DNA from: Amphiura filiformis
Taxonomy: Eukaryota; Echinodermata; Ophiuroidea; Amphilepidida; Amphiuridae
NCBI RefSeq assembly: GCF_039555335.1
Contig: NC_092640.1
Location: forward strand, 30,014,204-30,078,203
Length of the DNA: 64,000 nucleotides
Direction: 5' to 3'
The notes under the pieces were generated by a model. The model had not been told where the DNA came from. It ran no database searches and saw only the letters and a list, made by a program, of their open reading frames with translations. Made by a program: the position numbers and the translations under genes. Positions 1 to 11,600 of this stretch are shown here, piece after piece (within the stretch, counting starts at the first letter, position 1; each line of letters begins with the position of its first letter).

Positions 1-158
1 TTTTCTGCACAATTAGCAGTATTCAAATATTTATTTTTGTAATCAGTGCAAAATTTTGTATAGCACACCTCTAGAAAATTATGCTAACCTAGGCTAGTTT
101 CATTTTCTGAGTTGTAAATGAGTGCGACCAACATAATGATATCGAGTCAGCGTTACTC

Positions 159-239
159 AAAATTGTACGCGTTGGCATTACTCGGAAAGTTGACGCAACG
201 ACTTACATCAACTTACTGAGTAATGCCAACGAACAATTT
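159..239. repeat. Imperfect hairpin
   Basis: The arms contain GTTGGCATTACTC and its complement GAGTAATGCCAAC around a loop of about 30 bases, with AATTGT/ACAATT at the outer ends. It looks like a small foldback repeat. No coding potential is seen in the first 260 bases. Confidence 0.5.
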
Positions 240-263
240 CTATGAGTGTAATTATGTCAGCTT

Positions 264-641
264 CCCAGCAAACACAAAACGTTTTCGACATCATTTGCAA
301 AAGGTTAGAAAAGGTTGCCAGAAAACGTTTAAATGTCGTGTTATATAAAGACATAATAAAGGGTATAAAACTTTTCATTACATTCAAAAACATTTGTTGA
401 TAACCTACTGCAAATATAACATAATGTTATTCAAGTGTTGACAAAATATTTAGTAAAATTTGCAAGAAAAAAAATATTTTAAAATATTGCTGTAGTGTGT
501 TTTCATACATAATGTTTTAAACGTTTCAATGACCGTTATATAACCCGACATTTAATGTTATTAAAACGTTTTTATATAAACCAAAACCCAAAATATAGCC
601 TGTTTTTAAAACGTTTTAAACCATTTTTGTATTTTGCTGGG
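264..641. mobile_element. MITE with CCCAGCAAA termini
   Basis: The left end CCCAGCAAACACAAAACG is answered at the right end by an inverted TTGCTGGG preceded by further AAAACGTTTT motifs. The interior is AT-rich, repeats AAACGTTT, and has no ORF. A non-autonomous DNA transposon is the simplest reading; superfamily not assigned. Confidence 0.6.
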
Positions 642-890
642 TTTGGGCAATTGAGATGGCGTGTAAAAACTCAGGCTGACGGTCCTATACTATACACGAA
701 CTGTTTTTGTGGATGTTAAAAGCCTCGCAAAGTAATCCTCTTGTATTAAGGAGAAAGAAAATAAATGAAAAAGGTCTAGTATTGGCAATCTACAATTGTC
801 AGGATGCTCTTTAAAAATATTGACTAAAATAGTTTCAAATTTTGAGTCCGCTTGTACAAACAATAAAACAAAAATACACCCTTCGAAAAA

Positions 891-1080
891 AAAAGGTTCT
901 TGACTGTCCTGTATGTAGAACCCTCAAGAGAAAAGTGTTCTTGAAAATTTAACGATTAACGATTCTTTCTGGCCTTTCCAGAACATTTTTCAGGTCTAAA
1001 ATGGTTCTTTCTGACCTCTACAGAACCCCTTTCAGGTCTGAAATGGTTCTTTCTCATACAGGACAGCGTAAGAACCATTT
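891..1080. mobile_element. Short inverted-repeat element rich in GGTTCTT
   Basis: GTCCTGTATG near the left end is matched by CATACAGGAC near the right end, both inside GGTTCTT/AAGAACC contexts. Two internal copies of a roughly 40-base unit (CAGGTCTgAAATGGTTCTTT) lie between. Probably a degenerate MITE in the last intron of PLA2-A. Confidence 0.45.
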
Positions 1081-1130
1081 TAGGTTCTTTGAAATTCTTT
1101 CTTTCTTTTTTTTTTCTTTTTTTATTCTTT

Positions 1131-1201
1131 CGTTATTAATCACCTTTATTGTCTCATTTCTGCATGACATTTCTTTCTTTCTTTCTTTCTTTCTTTCTTT
1201 T

Positions 1202-1249
<48 letters not shown>

Positions 1250-1350
1250 TCGTTCGTTCGTTCGTTCGTTCGTTCGTTCGTTCGTTCGTTCTTTCGTTCT
1301 TTCGTTCTTTCGTTATTAATCACCTTTCTTGTCTCATTTCTGCATGACAG
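1131..1350. repeat. (TTTC)n/(TTCG)n microsatellite flanked by a duplicated splice-acceptor tract
   Basis: A run of TTTC units passing into TTCG units (about 1171-1320) is bracketed by two nearly identical 39-base copies of the sequence from CGTTATTAATCACC to CATGACA (1131-1169 and 1311-1349). The second copy ends in AG at the PLA2-A exon. The first ends in AT, so it is not a working acceptor. Gene B has the related tract TAATCACCTTTCT before its exon 5, so this is ancestral acceptor sequence duplicated around the microsatellite. Confidence 0.85.
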
Positions 1351-1463
1351 CTGACCAACATGACTGTCGAAGTACTCTGTGTAGATGTGATGCAGCGTTT
1401 GCAGACTGCATAACTGACGTCTGGGATGACAACTTTTCTAGTACTAAGTCCTGCCCCAAGTAG
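1351..1463 (+). CDS. Terminal exon of secreted phospholipase A2 paralogue A (partial gene)
   Basis: From the AG acceptor at 1349-1350 the exon reads, after two split-codon bases, DQHDCRSTLCRCDAAFADC, then ITDVWDDNFSSTKSCPK and TAG at 1461-1463. The core CRCDAAFADCI matches the last exon of gene B (CECDAAFADCI) at almost every residue, including the Asp that corresponds to the second catalytic Asp of group I/II PLA2 (CxCDxxxAxC). Acceptor phase and exon length also match gene B (113 versus 122 bases). The four other exons would lie left of the window. The reading frame is intact to the stop, so nothing visible says it is a pseudogene. Function by family: Ca-dependent hydrolysis of the sn-2 ester of phospholipids, secreted. 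Confidence 0.85.
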
Positions 1464-1478
1464 CCAATGTGGTATATT

Positions 1479-1566
1479 GGGCTATTCCATTTCAAATCCA
1501 CACTACCCCTACGGAAGATTTTGGAAATATCTTCAACGGGAGGAGTATGAATATCAAATGGAATGA
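1479..1566. mobile_element. Small palindromic MITE, GGGCTATTCC family (degenerate)
   Basis: GGGCTATTCCATTTCAAATC at the left and GATATCAAATGGAATG at the right form partial inverted repeats. The left end resembles the better-preserved element at 37932-38159. It begins 16 bases after the PLA2-A stop codon, so it may lie in the 3' UTR. Confidence 0.35.
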
Positions 1567-1572
1567 ACACAT

Positions 1573-1620
1573 AATAATAATAATAATAACACAAATAATA
1601 ATAATAATAATAATAATAAT
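1573..1620. repeat. (TAA)n microsatellite
   Basis: Sixteen or so TAA/TAAT units. It abuts the 3' end of the minus-strand LINE fragment to its right and may be that element's simple-sequence tail. Confidence 0.85.
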
Positions 1621-2912
1621 GTCTTTATTTTCCACATCATTTAACATCAAACAACGAGCAAGAATATAAGTATTATAAAAAACACATAAGAAACAACAAG
1701 AAGAGTCTTTCAAAAAGACATAGTTCACGGATCAGGTGTATAGTAATTTGTTCTAACTTTCCATTTTCATATCTAACCTATACTCTGTACTGATTTTACA
1801 ATAAATTAGTGATTTGAGGCATAATGATACCTACATCCTGACTCTGGCTTATACAACTTTCCAGCAAGAAACTTCGTGAAATACAAACTTTCAAATCAAT
1901 ATCACTATCATAGGCCTATTGAAATTCAATTATACCATGCAAATATGACCTTGACCCAATAATTATTAGGGTTCCAATAAGCAAACATTACTGGGTAGAT
2001 AACAGGAACTAAATTTCGTCAGTTGGCAGTAATTGAGTAAATCGGCTGTATCAAAATTTCCAGTGTAGGGCCTATTTTTCATATATGCTCAGCCTTATCA
2101 CAAAATAAACAATAGCACTTACCCACCAATCAGTAAAGCCTATTATAATCATGTGATGGCTCAATCCAATAGTAAACATGCGTAGAAAAAAGGCAAAAAA
2201 TAGTCCCGGCTGCCATTGTCTCAATACAAGATAAGATGGGCTAAAAAGTCCTTTTCATGATTTGGGGCAGGATTAGATAAAGCTGGGATACAAACCTGGG
2301 TATGAGACATTAGGAATTATTTGCTAGCCTCTTAACCACAGAGTTGATGGGCTACAATAGCTATTCAAGACACAGTGTATGTAAAGGGATAAACTGTGCA
2401 TATGAGATATGGTTTCAAGTGGCGGAAATGTTCACTCTGTGAACAAAAAGACAAAAAAAAATGACATGGAGGAGATGATCAAAAGGCCAGGCCAGAAGTG
2501 GTCATCCCCTGAAACATCTAAATCACCAACAAGATTTAAATAATGTTTTCGTCACCACAAAGGAAATTAGCACCGTACCAATGAAATGACCTTAAGCATT
2601 AATGTATAAACATAGAATTAGCATACAAAAAACTGTAGATAAAGTAAGACATTAATCGCTCTAAAGAAGCATGTACATGAAATTACAATAATTGATTCAA
2701 TAAATATTTCTTAAATTGTTTTCTGAAAGTTTTAACATTCATAGTATTTTCGAGAGGAAGGTCATTCCAAAGGGTAGGACCTGATGTCCTGACACCTTTA
2801 CTCGCTAAATTTGTTTTTCTTTTCTGAATATCATAATCATTGTTTTTCCTAGTTTTGTGACTATGAATTTCATGTCTTTTGTAAAAGTATTCATTAAATA
2901 TGTGGAGCTCCT
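1621..2912 (-). mobile_element. LINE 3' fragment (jockey/CR1/L2-type C-terminus plus 3' UTR)
   Basis: On the minus strand about 2912-2683 reads ELHIFNEYFYKRHEIH, then GVRTSGPTLWNDLPLE, then FRKQFKKYLLNQLL and a stop. The pattern G..LWN.LP.....F...LK.YL is the usual C-terminal tail of reverse transcriptases in the jockey/CR1/L2 group, and the LINE at 25.9-27.5 kb has the same tail (VLWNNLPQNI). Downstream on that strand is about 1 kb of non-coding sequence ending at the (TAA)n tract, consistent with a 3' UTR. A piece near 1690-1735 recurs at 23136-23180. The extent of the UTR is inferred; the coding tail is seen. Confidence 0.6.
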
Positions 2913-3924
2913 AATATGGGGAGCGTTGTCTTTTAAAGACACTTCTTGTTTTAACATGAAATGGGCAATTCCACCACGGAATTACAGAGACATATTTGGC
3001 CATAATGTAACATCTTAACTGATTACAAAAAGTTTTATCTGGTCAGGTGATACCCGTACCCCTGTTATTACATCAAAATGAAAAATTGGAAACTTTCTGC
3101 ACGTGGAAGAATGTTGATAAGTTTTGGTAACAGAATTACGTCAGAAAATTTGGTTTTACTGTCAATAGAATTTCTAAGAAATCTGTAACACATTGACCTC
3201 GGGTTGACTCTGGTCTTAATTACATATACTATATCCTGGCATGAATTTATTGTGTTATATTTTCACGGATACTCCATACTCAATCATTTTTCCAAACAGG
3301 CCGCGATAAACGGAATTACACAAAAATGGTAAAGGAATAATTACTCCTGTTTGCATTTTCGAAAACAACATTTTGGGCAGAAAATCATGATGTTTTTTGA
3401 AATCAGTAGTGAACATATTTCAATATAACTGCAACATCCTTAGGAAGTTCAAATTAAAGATGTTGTGCTACTCTTTCATTTGATACCTAATTTGTGATTG
3501 TGGCACCAATACTTTTGGAGATATTAACAATTAGTACCATTTAGAATTTGCTCTCTGCATGCGGAATTGTCAAAATAATGAAAAAAAAATGTGTTCGCTG
3601 GGTGGTGTCAAATAAAAGAGTAAAAAGTAAGGAATACATTAAAAAACTCCTAATAGTTTTAAAAGGTGTGACCCTGTGTGGTGTCAAATGACAGAGAAAA
3701 ATACAAAGAATACAACCAAAAGAAAACAAGAGGTGTTTTAAAGTGTGCTGAGGCTTGTGGATCAATGAACAGTGCGTAGCGTACTATAATAAATCACTGT
3801 GCTTGTTTTTTTTTCTTGTTTTTTTTACTATGAAAATTCTTAAAAAGCCGAAAAGTACCAATAGCTTTGCGGAATATATGTCAGGTATGCACGTTTTAAT
3901 AATCACATTTGATTTATCGCCTTT
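2913..3924. other. Intergenic stretch, no gene recognised
   Basis: AT-rich, with only short stop-limited ORFs and no splice-linked coding segment, RNA gene or clear inverted repeat. Confidence 0.4.
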
Positions 3925-4295
3925 CAAGTGAGCAGAGAAAATACTTTTTTACGAATTATGACGTTATTGCCTCCAAGAAGTACAAAATAATATTCTCTTT
4001 GTCCACATCCGATTTTTTGTATTGACATGATTGATAAATAGACCATGAAGTTAAAAAGCTATATGAAACTGAAAACGAAATGAAAAACCATTATGCACTG
4101 TCCCTAGTATTTGCCACCATTTTCATGCGTCATACATTTTTGCGGCAACTATACACACTATTTAAATGGAAGAGTAATAAATTCTGCGATCATATTTATT
4201 TGAAATCTGGAGTCAGTAGGACGTTACTGGTCATCACAGTCTTCAAGAGCGTCTCATTTGGGTAAGTAATGTCAAATGCACTTCTATTTTATCAT
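3925..4295 (+). repeat. Duplicated upstream flank, copy 1 (PLA2-B side)
   Basis: It shares ordered blocks with 33130-33515: AAGTGAGCA.AGA, TGACGT.ATT, GAAAATGAAAAAtCATT-like, TATTTGCC.CC, AGAGCG.GTCTCATTT and CATTTGGGTAAG. One copy lies upstream of PLA2-B exon 1 and the other upstream of PLA2-type exon C. This suggests that exons B and C were duplicated together with their 5' flanks. Confidence 0.5.
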
Positions 4296-4641
4296 CGAAG
4301 GTTGGGAATTAAGCATTGGCCGCATTTGGCGAGTAATATCTGGATATTTATAGAGCTTTATAGGCATATACATTTGCTGTATAAAGACCCACCATGCATC
4401 ACAAAATTCCCGGGGAACATACCACCTAAACATTTACGATGTGCCCCAACCCCCTCCCCCAGGATTCCTAACCTAATTCCGTATATCAAAATTACGATTT
4501 TGGCATCGGCAGAATACCATTTTACCAAATAGGCCTACTAATATGCAAAGGTTTAGGCTGATACGGTAAACAACAACCGTTAACCGTAACATTGGAAATG
4601 TCTGTATAGCCTATCCTGGGGAGTTTAATAGGATAGGTTAA

Positions 4642-4980
4642 TTAAAATGGCATTTCGTGATCCACAGCATCCCCCCACTTTTCGCAAAAAAAGTTGAGAT
4701 TTTTATATCACTGGAAACCGCTGGCTACACAATGTTTATGTTCAAAAAATTTCTTGCAGATTAATTCGTTCAGCAAAGATATCGTGAAATTTGAATTTCG
4801 TTCTGGTATCAGAACGAAATTACAACACACTGTCTATGGAGCAGTGTAACACACATAATCATGCATAACTCGCAAACGCAAAATCGGAATCAACTGAAAT
4901 TTTGGGAATAAGCTTTTTTCGCGGATATCTACTGAAAAAAGTCATAAAAAAGAGTATGCTAATCCTAAATATTCCTTTAA
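4642..4980. mobile_element. MITE with TTAA target site, ATTTCGTGATCC family, copy 1
   Basis: Flanked by TTAA on both sides. The left terminus is AATGGCATTTCGTGATCC and the right terminus is a decayed inverse. It aligns along its whole length with 40054-40383 (shared GTTGAGATTTTTATATCACT, TTTCTTGCAGATTAATTCG and CATGCATAACTCG). The TTAA duplications suit piggyBac-type or Kolobok-type transposition. Confidence 0.65.
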
Positions 4981-5104
4981 GGGGTTTTGTCCCGGTATTT
5001 CGTCGGTTGGTAAGGCCGACACCCAACCGTCGCGTTCTTTCATTTATGGGTGTCTATTCCGGTAAAAGAAATGTCAGTATGATAATATTCAATGTCTGTG
5101 TTGA

Positions 5105-5390
5105 CCCCGGAGGGGGGGGGGCACTTAAAAGAAATGACCATACGGGTATGTTCCCCCCGGAAAGACCCCCCTTTTTGGATTTCGCATGCAGCTCCAAAAG
5201 ACCCCCTATTTGAACAAAATAGATCTCCGAAAGACCCTTGATTTTGATAATTTCAGCTCTATACCCCAAAATTGCTCATAAAGCCAATAAAGACCCTTGA
5301 TTTTGATTGTTCGCAATCGCAGCTCCAAAAGACCCCATTTTACCGGCGTCCGATGACAAAGTAGCCCGCCTCGGACGTGTATGGGCGCTA
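5105..5390. repeat. GACCCC-rich interspersed repeat
   Basis: Short variants of CCGAAAGACCCTTGATTTT and CTCCAAAAGACCCC recur at irregular spacing. Similar GACCCC-punctuated repeats occur at 24403-24730 and 45160-45240. The ORFs read through it are low-complexity and not credible proteins. Confidence 0.5.
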
Positions 5391-5526
5391 TTTTACACAC
5401 TGCATTAGTAGGCCCCATAGACCTATCCAGCTTCTATATCAAAGAAATGATCATGATTAAAAGTAGAATTATGCTTTTTGAAATTTTCTTGTTCAGTCAA
5501 CTACGCGCCAAAACTGAGGAATCAGA

Positions 5527-5623
5527 ATGCTTCGATTAAGGGTCTTTGTCATGTGTGCTGCAATGATGGTGGTTTGGGATCACTGCTTGGCAGAAGACGT
5601 AGACATGGATGCAATACTGAGGG
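5527..5623 (+). CDS. PLA2-B exon 1 (signal peptide)
   Basis: Codes residues 1-32 plus the first base of codon 33; donor G|GTAAAT. The chosen ATG follows a stretch (AAATTTTCTTGTTCAG) also found upstream of exon C at 38375, which supports the start and suggests a conserved 5' UTR or an untranslated-exon acceptor. Confidence 0.88.
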
Positions 5624-8600
5624 GTAAATACCAGATCAAAAATTTGTATTTTTGAAGATCATGTTTTTTAAAGGAGACAAACTTTACTTGGCTTTACTAT
5701 AATGATAAAAAGATAGATTGCCATAGGTTTTTGTACGTTTGGGTGGGTGAAGGTGGTGGTGGTGGTGGTGGTGGGGGGGTGTGGGGGTGTGCTTGTGATG
5801 CGGTGATCAGGCTAAGCCCATATATTGTATGCAGGCCTGCGGGGGGTTGCAGAACATCCAAAAGTGGATTTTTTTAATGAAAAGTACGCATGCGCAGATT
5901 TTTTTCTCTAACTCCTAAAAATTGCCCTTCATTTGAACGTCTTATCATCACCAAAAAGACATTTTGTAAATGTTTCTCCCCCCTTTTGGACCCGTTTGGA
6001 CAAAATAGCAAAAAGCGGACCTTTTGTGAGAGGCGCTGTCAGGGGCGTAGCCAGGGTGGAGGAGGGGGGACTGCACCCCACTTAAATTTTTCAGGGAGAA
6101 AATGGGCACGGCAAAGAATAAAGTATATTTTAATAACTAAAAATGGGACAAACAATTTACAAATGGGGACGAAAATTTGGCTTTGCCCCCTCACACTAAA
6201 ATCCTGGCTACGCTACTGTTACTCCTCCTGCGTACGGGCCTGTTGGTGCTTTTGCAGTGTTAGTAATCATTGTGTGATTGGATGTTGGTATAGGCATTTG
6301 TTTGATATTTGAGTTATTCTTTATGAATTGATTATCATACTAACCTTTTCATAATCACTTGATTTTTTTATATAGAAAACGCGAAAATCGCAGGAATCGG
6401 CGAGAAAGAAATTCAGGTGAATAAATAAATAAATATATATTAATTAAAATTAATTAATTAATTAGTATAATAATTGGATGCAATCAGGTTTTAGCCATTT
6501 AACTTTAAAATGGCAGTGTACATCTTAATATACATATTATAGGACAGGTCTTGCCGTTCTTGAGTTAAGGCCAATAAAGGCAATAATCATATCAAAAAGT
6601 TTTATGCGTTTCCCCCTTACGAGAAGAAGCATGCACATGGGGCGGAAATGACACTTAACATTAATCCTTGTGGGATCTCCTTTATAGAATCCATGCCATT
6701 CTTCTTGTGTGTCAGCTTTATTTGTCTCAATATTTGAGTGCAACCCAATAGGTCATGGCTTAAAAAAAACCCAAAAAAAAAACAAAACAAAAAAATCACA
6801 AATGCTTCAGCGCACAATATCTGAATTTCCATTTAAGGGGTCGAGCAATTAAGTTACCACTCTCCGAAAAGTTTTTTCGATAAATTCATTAATTTCTCAA
6901 AAAGTAAAAATCTCAGTTTAATAAATAACAGTTAAAATGAAAGCCATTATTGGGGGCCTAATTATCGTATCATTATAATAGGTCCGGCACCAATGCAAGT
7001 ATTTATTTCGGTGTCCCAAGTTCATAGTCAAATACGGTCACGGTGTTTTTTACAAATCGCCTGGAATTGTATATTTAGGTTTCAGCGATTGCTGAAAAAA
7101 GAGTGGTATGTTTCTGAAAACCGTTTTCGCTTGGAATGTAGATGCCTATTGTGGAGCTTAACTGTCCGTGATTTTTTAATTTATAAGCTCTTTCATGGAC
7201 AATTTGCAACGTCTTTTGCACACCATCCGGGTCGCCTGCTTGAATCCCGATATTTTAAAATTATCGTTTTTTTAAACCAAACAACCAGCCACATTATTTC
7301 TCTAAACTGTACTGCAACCGCAGATAACATTAGATCGGCTGCTATCGGTAGAATTTAAACGAGAACCAAAAGTGTTCGCCAAAGTCATGTAAATATGGAC
7401 TATCGCGAAATATGGCGTTTTGTAAAAAGTTGCATTTTTACCAGTGTTTTTTATGTTCTTGCTATGAAGAACATTCTGAACTTACCTCCAATGTAGAATT
7501 TTGCTCTTTGTTCCAGAATTTGAAAGGCATCCGTTCCAAGCGTTCAACTGCCTCGGGAGCGGACCTTTTATATTGCAGGTGGGACTATAACTTTTGGGAT
7601 TTCTACTACCGGAGCTATTACTTGCAGGGCTATGGATGTTACTGTGGATCAAGTTTTCTTGGAAGTGCGTCCGTTTCATCTGGTTATGCGTTTGTGGATC
7701 CAATTGACAAGTAAGTTAGTAATACACAACAGGTATACAGGTTAAACGGCTAACAAATATACACACTCCCACACCACCCCACCCCCCGCTCACCAGCACC
7801 CCTGCCCACGTAAATATGCATGATACACAATCCCACCATACACAAGATATGTTGGTCAAAACCAATGTAGTTTTATCACAACTGAAACTAAGGAATAACT
7901 TGACATTCAACTGACATCCTTCGAACACTCCAAGTCACACACCAACATAAATACAACATCACCACACCCAAGATGAGCAATCAATGTAGTTTTACCATTT
8001 TCCGGATAGCATGTTACAACTGCATGAGTAAAACACATCCGATATACAGAAAAGACTCTATAGATCATTCCTATATATAATTCCACTTTCCTGCCGTTGA
8101 TAGGGTCGATATCAAGTAAAAAATAAAATAATGACAAGAAGAGTAAACAGACTGAAGAAATCACAAACAACGACTGCTAATTAATCCTTGGCGATAGCGT
8201 TTATTCTAATTTTATTTTCTTGAGTCGTAATTAGATGTACTACTAGGCCTATCCAGATAGGGATCTCCAGGTCAGTCCGAAACGCCGTCAGTCCGAACCG
8301 CCATCAGTCCAATTTTTTAAGGGTTAGGGTTAGGGTTAGCGTTAGGGTTAAGGTTAGGAACCCTAGAAAGAAGCCTTGGTACTTTAGAAAGTGTGTGGAG
8401 GGTAGAAAGTACCAAAAATATTAACATTTCCGAACACGTGTGGATCTGGAGTTTAGGTTTAGTGCATGGGGTCCTGCGTTTGACGTTTGTTTACCCGGCT
8501 TTTCCTCGCTTTCGTTATTTTATTATCACGTGATATGTCGATGTTCACCCCATCATCGACAGGAAAGTGCCAATTATAGGAATGATCTATAGAAAATACA

Positions 8601-11600
8601 TTGTGATATCATAATTAAATTTAATGACGGAATAATTTGTCGACTTTGATTGATAGATGCTGCTTAGAGCATGACATATGCTGGAACAACGCTGCAGACA
8701 ACACTAACTTGGAATACGACTACTGGCTTTTCACTGTGCCATGCACGGGCTATTACCACAGTTATGAATTCAGTTGGAGCTCTTCACAACAAACATGTGT
8801 CTGTGATTGTAAGTATATAATTCCTAAGTAAAAAAGTTAATCTATTAGATTGAGATGAGGGACACATCCAAGTTTAGATTAAAAATTCTTAATCTAATAG
8901 ATCAAATTGAACTAATGTAAAATAGATCACCTTATAGATTAAAATTCAAATCCATAAGATTGACTTTGAAATCTTAGCATGGATTAATCTTGGAATAAAA
9001 TGGACACTAATCCAAATTCCAAATGAAGATTAAAAATTCAATCTATAGGCCCTAAAATGAGCATTTTGGCCCAAATTTGACCTCACAGATGAATTTATCA
9101 AGTCTTTGCCATTCTACTAAATATACTTTTATGTACTTTAGACCAACAATTTATGAGGCCCAAAAGTTTCCATAATTCCAGGGTTAAGACCAATTTGTCC
9201 CTCAGCACAATCGAATTTAGATTAACTTTTTAATCTGAGGGATTTAGAGAGTATGATATAGGCCTACAGTTCGGATGGGAAACGAGTTTCTGTAGCTTAT
9301 GGGGTCTTAAGTTGTTTGTGTTTGATGGATGTTGCTTCTGAAGATAACCAACTAGCCAAAAAAAAAACCCAAAAAAAACAAACAAACAAAAACACACAAT
9401 AGGCCTGTTTGTGCATACATTGGCTGGGGTCTATTGAGAAAGCAGACTTTGATATACAGTTTCTTCAGGCAGCGATCGTTATTTATGACAGAGGGGGGGA
9501 ATGGGAAAATGTAGGGGGAACACGAAAAATTTTTGGGGTCTTTAGGGGGAACCTGAAATTTTTAGTTGAACCAGGAGGGGGATTGTTAACGCGGCTGTGT
9601 ACTCTAGCCATTGTTTCTTTCTCAAAATTGAGTTTTTATGATATGTTTGTACCTTGTTATGTTTTTTATAAATACAAGGAATGAAAATCCAGATTTGTAA
9701 ACTCCAACTGCAATATTTTAAGGATTTTATTTCACTATTCCACTCGTGTTTGAAATTGAAAAGGAAAGAAAATCTTTGTTGTACCAGCAAGGTACACGCG
9801 CGCAACAACTCATCGCGTAGCGTATCGCGCAATTTGTTAACGCACAAATACACGACGCATACGCGACGCTTATCTGCATGCGCGGCGCATCTTATGGAAA
9901 CACCACGGAAGCACTGATTTCACAAAACCTAGTGGTCAAATGGCTCCGTTTTAGCTGATAAAATGTGGGTTTTTCAAGTTCTTTCCCCGATTTAAATATC
10001 AAGTTATGAATGGATTTCGCTCAAACTCCTCAAGGGGCTGTGGATTTACCCGATGTTCACGTAATATAAGTTACAAAAACGAAAACTGTCGCATTCTCCT
10101 GTGAGATTCGATGAAAGTGCAAAATGTGACCACTTTAAACTTCAACGGCCATTATTTCAATGTTCATTTTCTCGGTAAAATGACGATTTAGGTACACGAT
10201 AACTCAATAAATACAGCATCTATAGGTAAGCAAATATGATCATCGTAAAAAGCATGATCGACTCAAGAAACGGTTTTCTCATTTTTTTATATTTTGGTCT
10301 ATTTCCGATTTTGGGCATCATTTTGTGCAAATAGGCGTTTTTGAATTTTAATAAGTTCATTTTGATGCCTTATATGGTCAATATCTCAAAAAATAAGGCC
10401 AATATCAAAAAATAAAAAACCGTTTTTGGAATGGAGCCTCAAGATTGAGCTAAAAACAAAATAAAATATTTTGGAAAGAATGTTTTTTGTTATGATGTAC
10501 CTAACAAATATTGCCAAAAACTCACTTTTTGTGATTTTCTTCAAAATTGTTGTTTTTACCCCAAATCTGTATTTATATTAAGATTTATTGATGTCTTGCC
10601 TTCATAAAAATGTATACTTTTATATGTTTTGCGCGAATAATTACAAAGTTATTGCACTTTTACTACATGCATGTCTGAGAGTACACAGCCATTTTAAATG
10701 GAGAAAATTGGGAAAACAAGAGGGAACGCGAAAATTTTGAGCGGACGCGAGGGGGGAACGCGAAATTTTTTGTCGATATTTTTTCCAAAACGCCCACCCC
10801 CCTGCCGTAAATAACGATCAGTCCCTTATTTGTCACCTCATCCCTATACGTCCTCTTTCTCTCCAATTATTAATCTACCAAAAAACGTTTCAAAACGTAA
10901 AAAGCGGCCAAAGTTTAAAAAATCTTTCCTGTGTGGCTTTTCACCCTTTTTTAAACTTGGTCCCATTTAGTAAAGTAGTATTAACATGAAGAATGAGTCC
11001 TAATTTTTACATGCAACAATGTACTCTTATATGTTTAAGACTGTTCGAAAGCGGTGCAATATGACGTAGGCTACCGTATGTATTATCAAAAACATTTCAA
11101 GGTTTATGTTTTATTATATTGCGTGATCATAAAGAGTAGTAGAGTATTATATATACTTAGCAAATTGACTGTGTGTCAACCTGCTACATATAGGCCCTAC
11201 ATCTGTACATAAGGCGCAGAATCGCACATGACGATGAAGAATTTAACAAAGTGAGTATTTGCTACAAAATACATTATAACGTCTATACGGAAAAAAACTT
11301 CAATTACGCACGAACATTAATTCATTTGCTCTACAAAATAAACATTGACAACTAAGAAAACCAACAAGTAGCCTATAGATGACTTCGTATGGGTCTTTAA
11401 AAACTTTCATACATGGTACCATTTTAAAAAAGGGTGAAAAGCCACACATGAAAGATTTTTTAAACTTTGGCCGCTTTTTACGTTTTGAAACGTTTTTGGT
11501 AGATATTAATTCTTTTTTGAGGTAAAAAAATATTGCGCGCTAAGTGGTTCTTTGTAGCCATGCGAGGTGAACTAGTTGGATATCCATATTTCGCGGTTAA

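Noticed and set aside
1001-1354. ORFs of 117 and 89 codons over 1001-1354 on both strands
   Set aside because: They translate the TTTC/TTCG microsatellite (FLSFFLSF, ERKKERKK) and overlap each other on opposite strands.
5890-6312. 140-codon ORF within PLA2-B intron 1
   Set aside because: It crosses the hAT-like MITE at 6040-6218 and shows no domain or family resemblance.
6993-7358. 121-codon ORF just upstream of PLA2-B exon 3
   Set aside because: No similarity to PLA2 or any family I know; composition typical of intron sequence; not phase-linked to flanking exons.
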